Source of the DNA: Thiohalocapsa sp963698775
GTDB lineage: Bacteria > Pseudomonadota > Gammaproteobacteria > Chromatiales > Chromatiaceae
DNA: 64,000 bases
Assembly: GCA_963698775.1 (NCBI GenBank)
Contig: CAVOSE010000041.1
Location: forward strand, 1-64,000
Direction of reading: 5' to 3'
Position numbers and translations under genes: made by a program
Notes under the pieces: generated by a model
The model's input: the letters and a program-made list of their open reading frames with translations, nothing else
What the model was told of the DNA's origin: nothing
The model's database searches: none
Part shown: in pieces, positions 7,779 through 16,698 of the stretch
Position numbering within the stretch: the stretch's first letter is position 1
How the letters are laid out: the number at the start of each line of letters is the position of its first letter

Positions 7779-8139
7779 TGGTGGAGGCGGCGGGAATTGA
7801 ACCCGCGTCCGCAAGCCCTCTGCCGTTGGTACTACATGCTTAGCCCGTTCTATTTTTTTTAGCCTTCCGCCGCCCGAAGGGCAGGGCGATCAGTCGGCGA
7901 TCCCGAATTGGGGTTTTAGCAGATCAGGTCCAGGCTCCCGTCACTGCGATCCTGTGTGATGTTACCCCACGAATCCGTCGCCCACAGGCAAGTGACGGTG
8001 TGAGGCCCGCTGGGATTAAGCAGCGAGAGCGTAGTTGTCGTCGTTGGCAACTAAGAGTTTGCGGTTGGATTTACGAGGTAACCCGCACCTCGGCATGCAC
8101 CTCGGGTTTTGCGACCCACGTCGAAGCCATGTCGCCCCC
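7779..8139 (-). ncRNA. ssrA: Transfer-messenger RNA (tmRNA), tag ANDDNYALAA
   Basis: Read on the minus strand, the 5' end GGGGGCGACATGGCTTCGACG and the 3' end (T-arm GGTTCAATTCCCGCC, CCTCCACCA) form the tRNA-like domain with a 7 bp acceptor stem; CCA is encoded. Total length 361 nt, normal for a one-piece tmRNA. The tag reading frame is at 8048-8016 and encodes ANDDNYALAA followed by TAA, differing from the E. coli tag (ANDENYALAA) at one residue. The RNA rescues ribosomes stalled on broken mRNAs together with SmpB (not in this window). The end points follow from acceptor-stem pairing. Confidence 0.97.
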
Positions 8140-8155
8140 AGGTAAACAGAGAGAC

Positions 8156-8184
8156 AGGTTATCTGCTATTTGGTTCCCTGGCAA
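8156..8184 (-). promoter_or_regulatory. Possible promoter of ssrA
   Basis: On the minus strand TTGCCA (8184-8179) and TAACCT (8161-8156) are 17 bp apart, a sigma-70-like arrangement ending 16 bp before the mature tmRNA 5' end. A short 5' leader removed by RNase P would fit. Confidence 0.4.
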
Positions 8185-8494
8185 CGACTGTGGGCCGTCG
8201 AGGGGCGCGGCACTATTTTGATGATCAGCAGACGCGGGCAACGGCGCAGCACGGCTTCTATGTGATTCGCACATGGCCTAACCGGGCAATTGTGTTGTTC
8301 AGCCACGCGGCAGCCGAGCGCCTGGCGCAACGCAAGGCTTCTGTTGCACTTTTGCGGCGAGCGGAGGCGCTGTTCGCGGGGGCGACGCCCCTCGGTTTGT
8401 TTTGCTCGGTTGCGCGAACCGCTGTATGGCCTTGCGGTCGCGGCCTGGTGCGTGTGTAATCACTGGCCATTACGCCGCATCGGATACCGCTTTC
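8185..8494. other. Intergenic region between ssrA and the ATP-grasp gene
   Basis: About 310 bp without a recognisable gene. Several frames are open across it on both strands but none reads as a protein. It should contain the promoter for the ATP-grasp/transglutaminase genes; I see no clear -35/-10 pair. Confidence 0.4.
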
Positions 8495-11101
8495 ATGTCC
8501 GCCTCGACCCAGGTCGCCGCTCTCGCCGACGTGCGCCTCGACGATGCCTATCTGCCCGTACCAGGCAGCTTCGACGAGATGCGCGCAGCCGATGGAGCGC
8601 TGCGTCCCCATTGGCAATATTTGATCGATACCCTGCGCCAGCTTGGGCCGCGCGGCATCGATAGTCGCTGGCGCGAGGCACGCCGGCTGGTGCGCGACAA
8701 CGGTGTCACCTACAACCTGTACGGCGATCCCCGCGGCATGTCTCGCCCCTGGGAGCTCGATCCGCTGCCGCTGCTGATCCGCGGTGAGGAGTGGGCCGAT
8801 CTTGAGCGCGGGCTGATACAGCGGGCGGAATTGCTCAACGCCGTGCTGCTGGATCTCTATGGTCCGCGCACGCTGATTGAGAAGGGGCTGCTGCCGGCCG
8901 AACTGGTCGACGGTTTCGGCGGTTATCTGCTGCCCTGCCATGGCGTCGGGGTGGCCGGCAACCGTCCTTTGGTGCATTACGGCGCTGATCTCACCCGCGA
9001 TTCTGACGGTCGCTGGCGGGTCATCGGCGACCGCACCCAGACGCCGTCCGGCTCCGGCTACGCGCTCGAGAATCGCGTGGTGCTCTCGCGCGTGCTGCCG
9101 AGCCTGTTCCGTGATTCCCATGTGCACCGTCTAGCAGGTTTCTATCGTTCCGTGCGTCGCGCCATGTCCCGGCTCGCGCCCCGCGGCGAGGACCATGCCC
9201 GGGTTGCCCTGATGACGCCTGGACCCAGCAACGCGGCCTACTTTGAACACGCCTACCTGGCCAACTATCTAGGCTATACGCTGGTGCAGGGCGCCGACCT
9301 TTCGGTGCGCGATGGCGCGCTCTGGCTGCGTACCTTGGGTCGGCTGGAGCGTATCGATGCGGTCCTGCGGCGCGTCGACGACTGTTGGTGCGATCCCCTG
9401 GAACTGCGCGAGGACTCACTGCTCGGCGTGCCGGGCCTGGTGCAGGCGGTGCGTGCCGGCAATCTCACGGTCGCAAACGCGCTCGGTAGCGGCGTGCTGG
9501 AACATCCGGGGCTGATGGCCTTCCTGCCGCAGCTCTGCCAGCATCTGCTCGGCGAGGAGTTGCAGGTGCCGCATCTGCGCACCTGGTGGTGCGGTCGACG
9601 TGAGGATCGCGATTTCGTCGTGGCCAATCTCGACAGCCTGGTCATCAAGCCCGCCGGCACCCGCACCGGCCTTGCCACTGGGCCGCGCGTGCTGTTCGGC
9701 CGCAAGCTCAGTGGCGCGGAGCGCGACCGGCTGGTCGCCGCGATCCGCCTCGACCCGTTCGGCTATGTCGCCCAGGAGGAGGTCACGCCGTCTACCGCTC
9801 CGGTCTACATGGACGGCACTATCGCGCCGCGGCCCTTCGTGCTGCGCAGCTTCCTGGTCACCGAGGAAGAGGGTTACGCGGTGATGCCGGGCGGCCTGAG
9901 CCGGGTCGCGCTGGAACAGGACACGCCGATGGTGTCGAACCAGCTCGGCGGCCTGGGCAAGGATACCTGGGTGCTCGCCAGCGAACCCGAACGTCAGGAG
10001 AGTCTGCTGGTGGTGGGTGATCAACTTTCACCCGCCGTGGTGCACGAGAGCGAGGTCTCCTCTCGGGTGGCGGACAATCTATTCTGGATCGGGCGCTATG
10101 CGGAGCGCGCCGAGGGCTTGGTGCGCCTGCTGCGGGTGGCCGTGATCAAACTTACCGAGCGTGCCAGCTTTACGGCGGAGAACGACGGCAGTGGCTGCGT
10201 CAACTCTTTGCTGGAGGCGCTGACGCACCAGAGCCAGACCTATCCCGGCTTCGTCGGCGACGATGCGGCCGCGATGCTGGCGAATCCAACGCCGGAGATG
10301 CTGTCGCTGATCACGGATATCGAGCGCGTCGGCGGCCTGCCGCAGACGCTGCAGGCCCTGGGGCAGGCGTCCTGGTCGGTGCGCGATCGGTTGTCCAACG
10401 ACACCTGGCGCATCGTCAACGACATCGACCGACACCTGAACGCCCTCACGCGCCATCCGCCCCAGGCCCTTGCCGGCGCGCTGGATGTGCTCGACCCGCT
10501 GGTCACGTCGTTGGTGGCCTTCTCGGCCCTGACCCACGAGAACATGACCCATAACGAGGGCTGGCACTTTCTCGAGGCGGGGCGGCGGCTGGAGCGCGGC
10601 ATCAACACTGCCACGCTGTTGCGCTCGACCTTGGTGCGAGCGGCAGCAGACAACGAGGAAGGCTCCGTTGTCGAGGCCGTGCTCGCCATCACCGACAGCC
10701 TGATCACCTACCGTCGCCGCTACCAGGCCGGAACCCGCGTCGGCGCACTGCTGGATCTGGTGTTCCAGGATGAACTCAACCCACGGTCTCTCGCCTATCA
10801 GATCGTACAGATGGAAAGGCTCATCGACGATATGCCTCGGGATGCCATGGCACCCACGCGTAGCGGGGCGCAGAAGGGGGTCTTGTGGCTGTTGACCGAA
10901 CTGCGTCTGGCGGAGATCGACCAGCTCGCGCAGCTCAATGCGGACAGCCGCGAACGCGCCGCATTGGCGGAGATGTTGAACTCGATGGAAACCGGTATGG
11001 CGTCGTTGTCAGACGCCCTCACCGCCCAGTATTTCCGCCATGAGGAGCAACCCCACCACATGATCGAGCACCGCCTAACGGCGCGGCCGCGGGACGCGTG
11101 A
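8495..11101 (+). CDS. Circularly permuted ATP-grasp plus alpha-E domain protein
   Basis: An 868-residue two-part protein. The first ~480 residues match the circularly permuted ATP-grasp domain (YNLYGDPRGMSRPWELDPLP, LLPCHGVG, RVALMTPGPSNAAYFEHAYLA, VIKPAGTRTG, YVAQEEVTPSTAP). The rest, from about NLFWIGRYAERAEG, is the helical alpha-E domain. Proteins of this kind are predicted peptide or amide ligases and are usually encoded beside a transglutaminase-like protease, as here (next gene 8 bp on). The ATG at 8495 is preferred because the family N-terminus begins shortly after; an upstream frame extension to 8402 does not read like protein. Substrate unknown. Confidence 0.88.
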   Translation: MSASTQVAALADVRLDDAYLPVPGSFDEMRAADGALRPHWQYLIDTLRQLGPRGIDSRWREARRLVRDNGVTYNLYGDPRGMSRPWELDPLPLLIRGEEWADLERGLIQRAELLNAVLLDLYGPRTLIEKGLLPAELVDGFGGYLLPCHGVGVAGNRPLVHYGADLTRDSDGRWRVIGDRTQTPSGSGYALENRVVLSRVLPSLFRDSHVHRLAGFYRSVRRAMSRLAPRGEDHARVALMTPGPSNAAYFEHAYLANYLGYTLVQGADLSVRDGALWLRTLGRLERIDAVLRRVDDCWCDPLELREDSLLGVPGLVQAVRAGNLTVANALGSGVLEHPGLMAFLPQLCQHLLGEELQVPHLRTWWCGRREDRDFVVANLDSLVIKPAGTRTGLATGPRVLFGRKLSGAERDRLVAAIRLDPFGYVAQEEVTPSTAPVYMDGTIAPRPFVLRSFLVTEEEGYAVMPGGLSRVALEQDTPMVSNQLGGLGKDTWVLASEPERQESLLVVGDQLSPAVVHESEVSSRVADNLFWIGRYAERAEGLVRLLRVAVIKLTERASFTAENDGSGCVNSLLEALTHQSQTYPGFVGDDAAAMLANPTPEMLSLITDIERVGGLPQTLQALGQASWSVRDRLSNDTWRIVNDIDRHLNALTRHPPQALAGALDVLDPLVTSLVAFSALTHENMTHNEGWHFLEAGRRLERGINTATLLRSTLVRAAADNEEGSVVEAVLAITDSLITYRRRYQAGTRVGALLDLVFQDELNPRSLAYQIVQMERLIDDMPRDAMAPTRSGAQKGVLWLLTELRLAEIDQLAQLNADSRERAALAEMLNSMETGMASLSDALTAQYFRHEEQPHHMIEHRLTARPRDA

Positions 11102-11108
11102 GGGCGCC

Positions 11109-12002
11109 ATGCGTTATCGCATTAGTCACGTCACCCGCTATACCTACGGCGATCCGGTTTCGCTCTGCCACAGTGTCACGCACCTGAAACCCTGCGAAAC
11201 GGCCTTTCAGCGTTGCGTCAGTAGCCAAGTGCGCGTCATGCCTTGGCCTTCCGTCTCGCGGGAGCATGTCGATATCTTTGGCAATCGGGTCAACTATTTT
11301 TCGATTCAGCAGGCGCACTCCGAACTGGAGGTGACCGCGGTCAGCGAGGTTGATGTCGGCGATCAAATCGTACCGCCGGAGGCCGACACCCCGCCCTGGG
11401 AAGAGGTGCGCGACGGCCTGCGCGAAGCGCGTGACGCCGACACCGTTGCCGCTCGTATCTTCGCGCTGCCGTCGCCGGCGATTCCCTCCGCCCAAGCGGC
11501 CTGGGAGTATGCCCAAGCATCGTTCCTGCCAGGCCGTCCAATTTTGGAGGCGGCCCATGATCTGATGAGCCGTATCTTCGCGGAGTTCGAGTATGACCCC
11601 GCCTTCACCACCGTTGCTACCCCATTGACCACGGCGCTGGAGCATCGTCGCGGCGTCTGCCAGGACTTTGCCCATGTCGGCATCGCCTGTCTGCGCAGTC
11701 TTGGGCTACCGGCCCGGTACGTGAGTGGTTACCTTGAAACATTGCCGCCGCCGGGCCAGCCGAAACTGCGCGGCGCCGACGCCTCTCACGCCTGGTTTTC
11801 TGTGTTTGTGCCTGGTCTGACGCAGGCTGGCGTCTGGGTCGATTTCGACCCCACCAACGACTGCCTGATCCACCAACAACACATCACCACGGCCATCGGC
11901 CGTGACTACCAGGATGTGACCCCGGTGCGTGGCGTCTTCTACGGTGGTGGTGAGCACCAGTTGATGGTCGCGGTGGACGTGGATCGGCTTCAGCAGGTTT
12001 GA
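11109..12002 (+). CDS. Transglutaminase-like cysteine protease family protein
   Basis: A 297-residue protein with the bacterial transglutaminase-like N-terminal beta domain (MRYRISHVTRYTYGDPV) and a papain-like catalytic core: C184 in RRGVCQDFAH, H227 in ASHAWF and D247 in DFDPTND. These form the Cys-His-Asp triad. It follows the ATP-grasp/alpha-E gene by 8 bp, so the two are almost certainly co-transcribed. This pairing is a known conserved neighbourhood, interpreted as a ligase that makes a peptide-like bond and a peptidase or transamidase that cuts it. No signal peptide is evident, so it probably acts in the cytoplasm. Confidence 0.9.
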   Translation: MRYRISHVTRYTYGDPVSLCHSVTHLKPCETAFQRCVSSQVRVMPWPSVSREHVDIFGNRVNYFSIQQAHSELEVTAVSEVDVGDQIVPPEADTPPWEEVRDGLREARDADTVAARIFALPSPAIPSAQAAWEYAQASFLPGRPILEAAHDLMSRIFAEFEYDPAFTTVATPLTTALEHRRGVCQDFAHVGIACLRSLGLPARYVSGYLETLPPPGQPKLRGADASHAWFSVFVPGLTQAGVWVDFDPTNDCLIHQQHITTAIGRDYQDVTPVRGVFYGGGEHQLMVAVDVDRLQQV

Positions 12003-12130
12003 GTCAATGGCTGGGGTCTTTGCTGTTCGCGAATGGCTCGAACTGTGCGCCGCCGCTCGGAACCAAAGCCCCGCATCGTCCAGCATGAGGGCATGAGCCC
12101 GGCCCGAGACAGCGTGCGGAGCAGATCACC

Positions 12131-12700
12131 ATGAGCCTATCCCTGATTATCTTCCTCGCCGTTTTGGCGATGCTGGCCCTGTACGCGACCGCCATCTACA
12201 ACAACTTGGTGCGGCTCAAGCATACGGTGGCGAAGGCCTGGTCGAACATCGACGTAGCGCTGAAACAGCGCCATGATGAACTACCCAAGCTGGTGGCGGT
12301 GTGCAAGCAGTACATGCAATACGAGCAGGAGACGCTGGAGCGCGTGGTGCGGGCACGCGGCGACGTGTTCAGCGCGCAGACACGCGGCGATCTGCGCGGG
12401 CTCGGCAGCGCCGAGACAGCGCTACGCGCCGGACTCGGCCAACTGTTTGCGCTTGCGGAAAACTATCCTGAACTGAAGGCCAATCAGAGCTTTCAGCAAC
12501 TGTCCCAGCGCATATCGCAGCTGGAAGACACGATTGCCGACCGCCGCGAGCTCTACAACGAGAGTGCCAATCTCAACAACATTCGGCTACAACAGGTGCC
12601 GGATCTGTTCGTCGCTCGGCTGCTCGCCTTCAAACCTTTTGATCTGCTGGAATTCAAGGATGCAAGGCAGGACGTGGACATTGCCAAGCTGTTTGCGTGA
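12131..12700 (+). CDS. LemA family membrane protein
   Basis: A 189-residue protein with one N-terminal membrane helix (LSLIIFLAVLAMLALYA) followed by a long helical domain. Family signatures are YNNLVRLKHTVAKAWSNIDV, LKQRHDELPKLV near the front and YNESANLNNIRLQQVPDLFVA near the end. LemA proteins are anchored helical bundles of unknown function, often paired with TPM-domain, peptidase or GIDE-domain genes. The next gene, 24 bp away, is a GIDE protein, matching that habit. It lies about 130 bp after the transglutaminase gene and may or may not share its transcript. Confidence 0.92.
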   Translation: MSLSLIIFLAVLAMLALYATAIYNNLVRLKHTVAKAWSNIDVALKQRHDELPKLVAVCKQYMQYEQETLERVVRARGDVFSAQTRGDLRGLGSAETALRAGLGQLFALAENYPELKANQSFQQLSQRISQLEDTIADRRELYNESANLNNIRLQQVPDLFVARLLAFKPFDLLEFKDARQDVDIAKLFA

Positions 12701-12724
12701 TGCGGCCGCAAAGGTCTTGAGGTC

Positions 12725-13639
12725 ATGCTGGAATTCTTCGCCCAGTCGGCTGCTGATGCCGATCCGGTCGGCTTCTGGATCGGCAGTCTGTTTGCCGCTG
12801 CGGCCACGTTCTACCTCGTGCGGCTTGGGCTGGATGCGTTCTGGAAGCTACGGCTGGTGCTGGACACGCCAACCGCCCGCATCCGCTCGGCGCCCCAGGG
12901 CTATGTGGAACTGCAGGGCCAGGCGCATCCTCAGCGCGCGCTGATCCCTGCTCGGCTCAGCGGGACCCCCTGTGTTTGGTATCGCTACCGCATTCAAGAG
13001 CGACGCCGCAGCACGAAACACAATGACAACTGGGTGACCATCGAGCAGGGCGATGCAGGGCGCCCGTTTATCCTTGATGACGGGACTGGACGCTGTCTGG
13101 TCGACCCCGCCGGGGCTTCGCTCAAGTGCCGCAGTACCGACGTTTGGTACGACTCGGGCACCCGTTCCGGAACCGGCCTCGGCGCGTTCTTCGGCCAACA
13201 GCGACGCTACCGCAAGACTGAGGAGCGTATTGCTCAGCTGGAGTACGTCTATGTTCTGGGTCACTTCGAAACCCCGCGCCGCGGTGCGCGCGAGCGCCAA
13301 CAGCTGACGCGGCACCTGCTGACCCAATGGAAGCGCGACCCCGAACGCCTGCGCCACTTCGACCGCAATGGCGATGGTGAGATCGACCTTGAGGAGTGGG
13401 ACGCCGCCCGCGCCAAGGCCAGCCAGCTGGCCGAGCAGAGCGAGGGCAGGCTCAGCGCCGAGCCGCCATTGTCGCGGGTCGTCAAGGCCGATGACGCCCG
13501 GCAGCCGTTCGTGGTCTCCACCGAAGATGAGCAAGATCTCATTGCCCGTCTCCGTCTGCATGCCTTCGGCGGCACACTTGGCGGTTTGCTGATCGGCATC
13601 GGGCTCGCATTCGCGCTGTCGGCACGCGCCATCGCCTGA
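12725..13639 (+). CDS. GIDE-domain membrane protein with an internal EF-hand
   Basis: A 304-residue protein with a membrane helix at each end (about 17-35 and 285-303). The middle carries a GIDE-type domain (VELQGQAHPQRALIPARLSG, CVWYRYRIQER), related to the membrane E3 ligase MULAN but without a visible RING finger. Residues 213-224 form a canonical calcium-binding EF-hand loop, DRNGDGEIDLEE, with ligands D213, N215, D217, E219, D221 and E224. An EF-hand is unexpected in this family and suggests calcium-responsive behaviour. The gene follows lemA by 24 bp. Function unknown; GIDE assignment is from memory of the fold's motifs. Confidence 0.8.
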   Translation: MLEFFAQSAADADPVGFWIGSLFAAAATFYLVRLGLDAFWKLRLVLDTPTARIRSAPQGYVELQGQAHPQRALIPARLSGTPCVWYRYRIQERRRSTKHNDNWVTIEQGDAGRPFILDDGTGRCLVDPAGASLKCRSTDVWYDSGTRSGTGLGAFFGQQRRYRKTEERIAQLEYVYVLGHFETPRRGARERQQLTRHLLTQWKRDPERLRHFDRNGDGEIDLEEWDAARAKASQLAEQSEGRLSAEPPLSRVVKADDARQPFVVSTEDEQDLIARLRLHAFGGTLGGLLIGIGLAFALSARAIA

Positions 13640-13692
13640 TCAACATCGTGCTGCGAGCGCCTCATCGGTGGTCTCCACGAGGACTCGCGTTT

Positions 13693-15069
13693 TTACGACT
13701 TGTATGGGTCCGCTAGCGCATCGCGCAGCAGCACCGCTAGGTGGCGCGCCCGATGATCGCCATGGGCGCGCATCTGTGCCCGGCAGGAGAAGCCGTTGGC
13801 AATCACGCGGGCATCGGGAGCGGCGCGCAGCGCCGGCAACAGGTCGCGCTCCGCCATCGCCGTGGACATGGCGGCGTGCTCCGCCTCCAGGCCGAAGGTG
13901 CCGGCCATGCCGCAGCAGCCGGCGTCGATCATCGAGAAGTCGTGCCCTGGGATCAGCTTCAGCACTCGGCGCATGGCTTTGGTGGCACCGACCGCCTTCT
14001 GGTGGCAGTGACCATGCACCAACGTCGGGATGCCATCGGATGCGCGCAGAGGCAGCTTCAGGCGCTTGGCCATCAGTTCCTTGGCCAGGAATTCTTCGAA
14101 CAGCAGAACGCTGCTGGCGATGCGCGCTAGCGCCTGGTTTCCGCTCTTGCCCAGGCCCAATGCGCGGGCGTCGTCCCGCAGTCCGAGCGTGCAGGATGCC
14201 TCGAGGCCGACGATCGAGCGGCCCGCTTCGACATGGAGCAGCAGCGCATCCACAACACGGTGGATCTCTGCCCGCGCGGCGTCGACCATGCCCTGGGCTA
14301 GATAGGTGCGACCGCAGCACAGCGGGCGCGTCGGCTCGGCATCGGCGGCGGCGGGCTCGGCGATCAGGACCCGATAGCCGCCGCTGCGCAGCACCGCAAC
14401 GGCTGCCCGCGCAGCCTCCGGGTCGAAGTAGCGGCTGAAGGTATCGACGAACAACACGACCTCGGGCAGTCCGTCTAGGCCGCGCTCTGAAACGATCCTG
14501 AGGTTCGGCTCGAAGCGCCAGGGCGCGGGCTCCGGCATCGGCCGATCGGCGACCAAGCCGAGGAGTCGTTGCCCGAAGCGTGCCAGCAGCGGACTGCGGT
14601 TGCGCCAGCGAATCAGTCCCTTGAGCCAAGGCGCCCGATGCAGCCAGCGCGGCAGATGCCCAAATAGGCGGGCGCGTCGGCTCAGGCCCTGGGCCGCCAC
14701 CCGCTGGGCCTGAAACTCGGCCTTGATCAGCGCCATGTCGACGCTGGCCTCGCACTCACGCTTGCAGCCCTTGCAGGCGACGCAGAGGTCCATGGCCTCG
14801 GCCAAGCCCGGATCGGCCAGGGCTTGGTCGATTCGGTCGCTGGACAGCGCCGCCTTCAGCAGCCGCACCCGTCCGCCGGTGGACAGGTCGGGATTGCCGC
14901 TGACCTGGAAGCTCGGGCACATCACCTGTTTGCCGTCGGCCTCGCATTGGCGGCTGTTGATACAGACCGCCACGGCGCGGGCAAAGTCGCCGCCATGGCG
15001 GGGGATGTCGGCATAGGCGTCGCCCATGCCTGCGTCCCGGTAGGCGGACCAATCGAGCTTGGGTTTCAC
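13693..15069 (-). CDS. Fe-S oxidoreductase subunit (C-terminal half of YdiJ/GlcF-type flavoprotein systems)
   Basis: About 458 residues from a GTG at 15069 (an ATG at 15147 would add 26 residues of doubtful character). Two iron-sulfur clusters are visible: CINSRQCEADGKQVMCPSF and CVACKGCKRECEASVD. C-terminal CCG domains follow (LCCGRTYL; HGHCHQKAVG; AGCCGMAG), as in GlpC, GlcF and heterodisulfide reductase HdrB. The spacing matches the Fe-S half of FAD-binding/Fe-S fused D-2-hydroxyacid dehydrogenases such as YdiJ. Here it stands alone with no flavoprotein gene adjacent, so its partner must be encoded elsewhere. Probably transfers electrons from a 2-hydroxyacid to the membrane quinone pool (inference). 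Confidence 0.8.
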   Translation of the reverse strand: MKPKLDWSAYRDAGMGDAYADIPRHGGDFARAVAVCINSRQCEADGKQVMCPSFQVSGNPDLSTGGRVRLLKAALSSDRIDQALADPGLAEAMDLCVACKGCKRECEASVDMALIKAEFQAQRVAAQGLSRRARLFGHLPRWLHRAPWLKGLIRWRNRSPLLARFGQRLLGLVADRPMPEPAPWRFEPNLRIVSERGLDGLPEVVLFVDTFSRYFDPEAARAAVAVLRSGGYRVLIAEPAAADAEPTRPLCCGRTYLAQGMVDAARAEIHRVVDALLLHVEAGRSIVGLEASCTLGLRDDARALGLGKSGNQALARIASSVLLFEEFLAKELMAKRLKLPLRASDGIPTLVHGHCHQKAVGATKAMRRVLKLIPGHDFSMIDAGCCGMAGTFGLEAEHAAMSTAMAERDLLPALRAAPDARVIANGFSCRAQMRAHGDHRARHLAVLLRDALADPYKS

Positions 15070-15427
15070 GCGGCTAGTTCCCAGTTGCAAAGACTCAATC
15101 CGGGTTCGAAAGCAAGGCGTGAGCCACGCGCGTGCTGGGATTTGCATGCGTCTGTTTTTGTTGAGTTAGTTATCGTCCAAGCGATTCTAGAATGCGCCTT
15201 CAGGGTGTTGGTTGGACGCCGATTGTCGTAAACCTGACGGTCCTTGCGCGGCGGCATGATCTGTACGGCTATGCAGGTCAAGTATGTCGACGCGGCAAGC
15301 GCGGCGTGTGCGGCGCTGCATGCTGGAATTCGCTATAGTGCTGGGAGCGACTCTGGGTAAGGCGGGCGGTGACGCCCGCGAGCCATCCCTCCTCTGATCG
15401 ATAACCGCCAATTGTCCTGTCCAGTCC

Positions 15428-16132
15428 ATGAAGCTCCTTGCCATCGACACCTCCGGTGCTGCCTGTTCCGCCGCATTGCTGCACGACGGCGTCCTGACGC
15501 AACGTCTCGAGCACGCGCCACGCCGTCACGGAGAATTGATCCTGTCGATGATGGATGCGCTGCTGTCGGATGACGGGCTCGCCGCTCGGGACCTGGACGC
15601 GTTAGCCTTTGGTTGCGGGCCAGGTTCCTTTACGGGTCTGCGTATCGCCGCCGCAGTGGTGCAGGGTGTCGCCTTTGGTGCCGGGTTGGATGTGGTCGGC
15701 GTTTCGACGCTGGCCGCACTAGCCCAAGGATGCCGGCGCCGTGATGGGGCAGATCATGTGCTCTGCGCCTTCGATGCGCGCATGGGCGAGGTCTACTGGG
15801 GTGCCTATCGGGTCGATCCCAACGGGCTGATGCGCCCGCTGGGCGATGACGTGGTCTGCGCGCCCGAGGCGGTGTGGATGCCTGAGTTCGAGCAGCAGCA
15901 GCCAGCTGGGGCCGCCTGGTCCGGTGTCGGCAGTGGCTGGGTTGTCTATGGCGAGGTTTTGAGCAGCCGGGTCGGCGTGACGCTCTCCCTCTCCGGTGCC
16001 GACCAGGAATGCGAGGCTCGGGACATTGCCATGCTCGCCCGCGACGCCGTCGAACGCGGCGAGGCGCGGAGCCCCGAGCAGGCGATCCCCGTCTACCTGC
16101 GCAATCAAGTCACGGCGGTTCCGCGGGGCTGA
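15428..16132 (+). CDS. tsaB: TsaB, tRNA threonylcarbamoyladenosine biosynthesis protein
   Basis: A 234-residue ASKHA-fold protein: N-terminal MKLLAIDTSG, then LDALAFGCGPGSFTGLRIAAA, the TsaB signature. TsaB scaffolds TsaD and TsaE in making N6-threonylcarbamoyladenosine at position 37 of ANN-decoding tRNAs, a universal cytoplasmic modification. The C-terminal half (YWGAYRV, IPVYLRNQV) is also typical. It stands alone between oppositely oriented or unrelated genes. Intact and of normal length. Confidence 0.95.
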   Translation: MKLLAIDTSGAACSAALLHDGVLTQRLEHAPRRHGELILSMMDALLSDDGLAARDLDALAFGCGPGSFTGLRIAAAVVQGVAFGAGLDVVGVSTLAALAQGCRRRDGADHVLCAFDARMGEVYWGAYRVDPNGLMRPLGDDVVCAPEAVWMPEFEQQQPAGAAWSGVGSGWVVYGEVLSSRVGVTLSLSGADQECEARDIAMLARDAVERGEARSPEQAIPVYLRNQVTAVPRG

Positions 16133-16206
16133 TGGCGCCGCCGCCCCTCGCGGCGATTTACCGTCCCGGGAGTCGGTTGTCAGTGCAGTGCCAGCGACGC
16201 TGTTCG

Positions 16207-16473
16207 TCAGCTGCGCGGGGACGCGGACTGAGTCGATGGGGAGCGGGTGAAGCGCTGCCGATGTTGGCAGTGCCGCTTGATACAGCTCATCACGTAGTGC
16301 AACAGCGTGCCGCCAACGGCGAGAAAAGCCGCCACACTGCCACCGATGCGTAACAACGGCTCATAGGTGGAGAGGCCTAGCGTGAGCCAGGTGAGAAACC
16401 CCGCGATGCTGGCGATCAGCAAGGCTAGTGCGAACGGCAGCGGCGAACTCTTGCACTCGGTGCAGAATTTCAT
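16207..16473 (-). CDS. Small two-helix membrane protein, unknown
   Basis: An 88-residue protein beginning MKFCTECKSSPLPFALALL with two hydrophobic segments (about 12-32 and 42-62) and a basic tail (IKRHCQHRQR). The N-terminal CTEC could be half of a metal site. No family recognised. Its sequence of two clean membrane segments separated by a short loop is more protein-like than chance, and its reverse complement shows no competing gene. It converges on tsaB with a 74 bp gap. Confidence 0.45.
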   Translation of the reverse strand: MKFCTECKSSPLPFALALLIASIAGFLTWLTLGLSTYEPLLRIGGSVAAFLAVGGTLLHYVMSCIKRHCQHRQRFTRSPSTQSASPRS

Positions 16474-16698
16474 GGTTATGGTGTCCTCCCCAGCGAGACG
16501 GCCTGGGTTTGATTTAGTTCTCGGTGAATTACCGATAGAGTATCTTATTACAGGATCGGGAAGCGGGTTGGTCCGACAACCGGCGTTGGCGCCTGGATTT
16601 TGCGCTGCTCATTCCGCTTTGACCAACGAACGGGCCGATGGTTGCTTTTTGTGTAAGGCCATCGGCGTGATTCAGGGCCTTGGAGACTTTTTCGGTTC

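Noticed and set aside
8258..9127. Minus-strand frame of 289 codons across the ATP-grasp start
   Set aside because: Antisense shadow of the ATP-grasp gene and intergenic region; no motif or start signal.
13640..14755. Minus-strand frame of 371 codons overlapping the Fe-S gene
   Set aside because: It is in a different frame from the Fe-S protein with its Cys motifs and gives Arg/Ala-rich nonsense.
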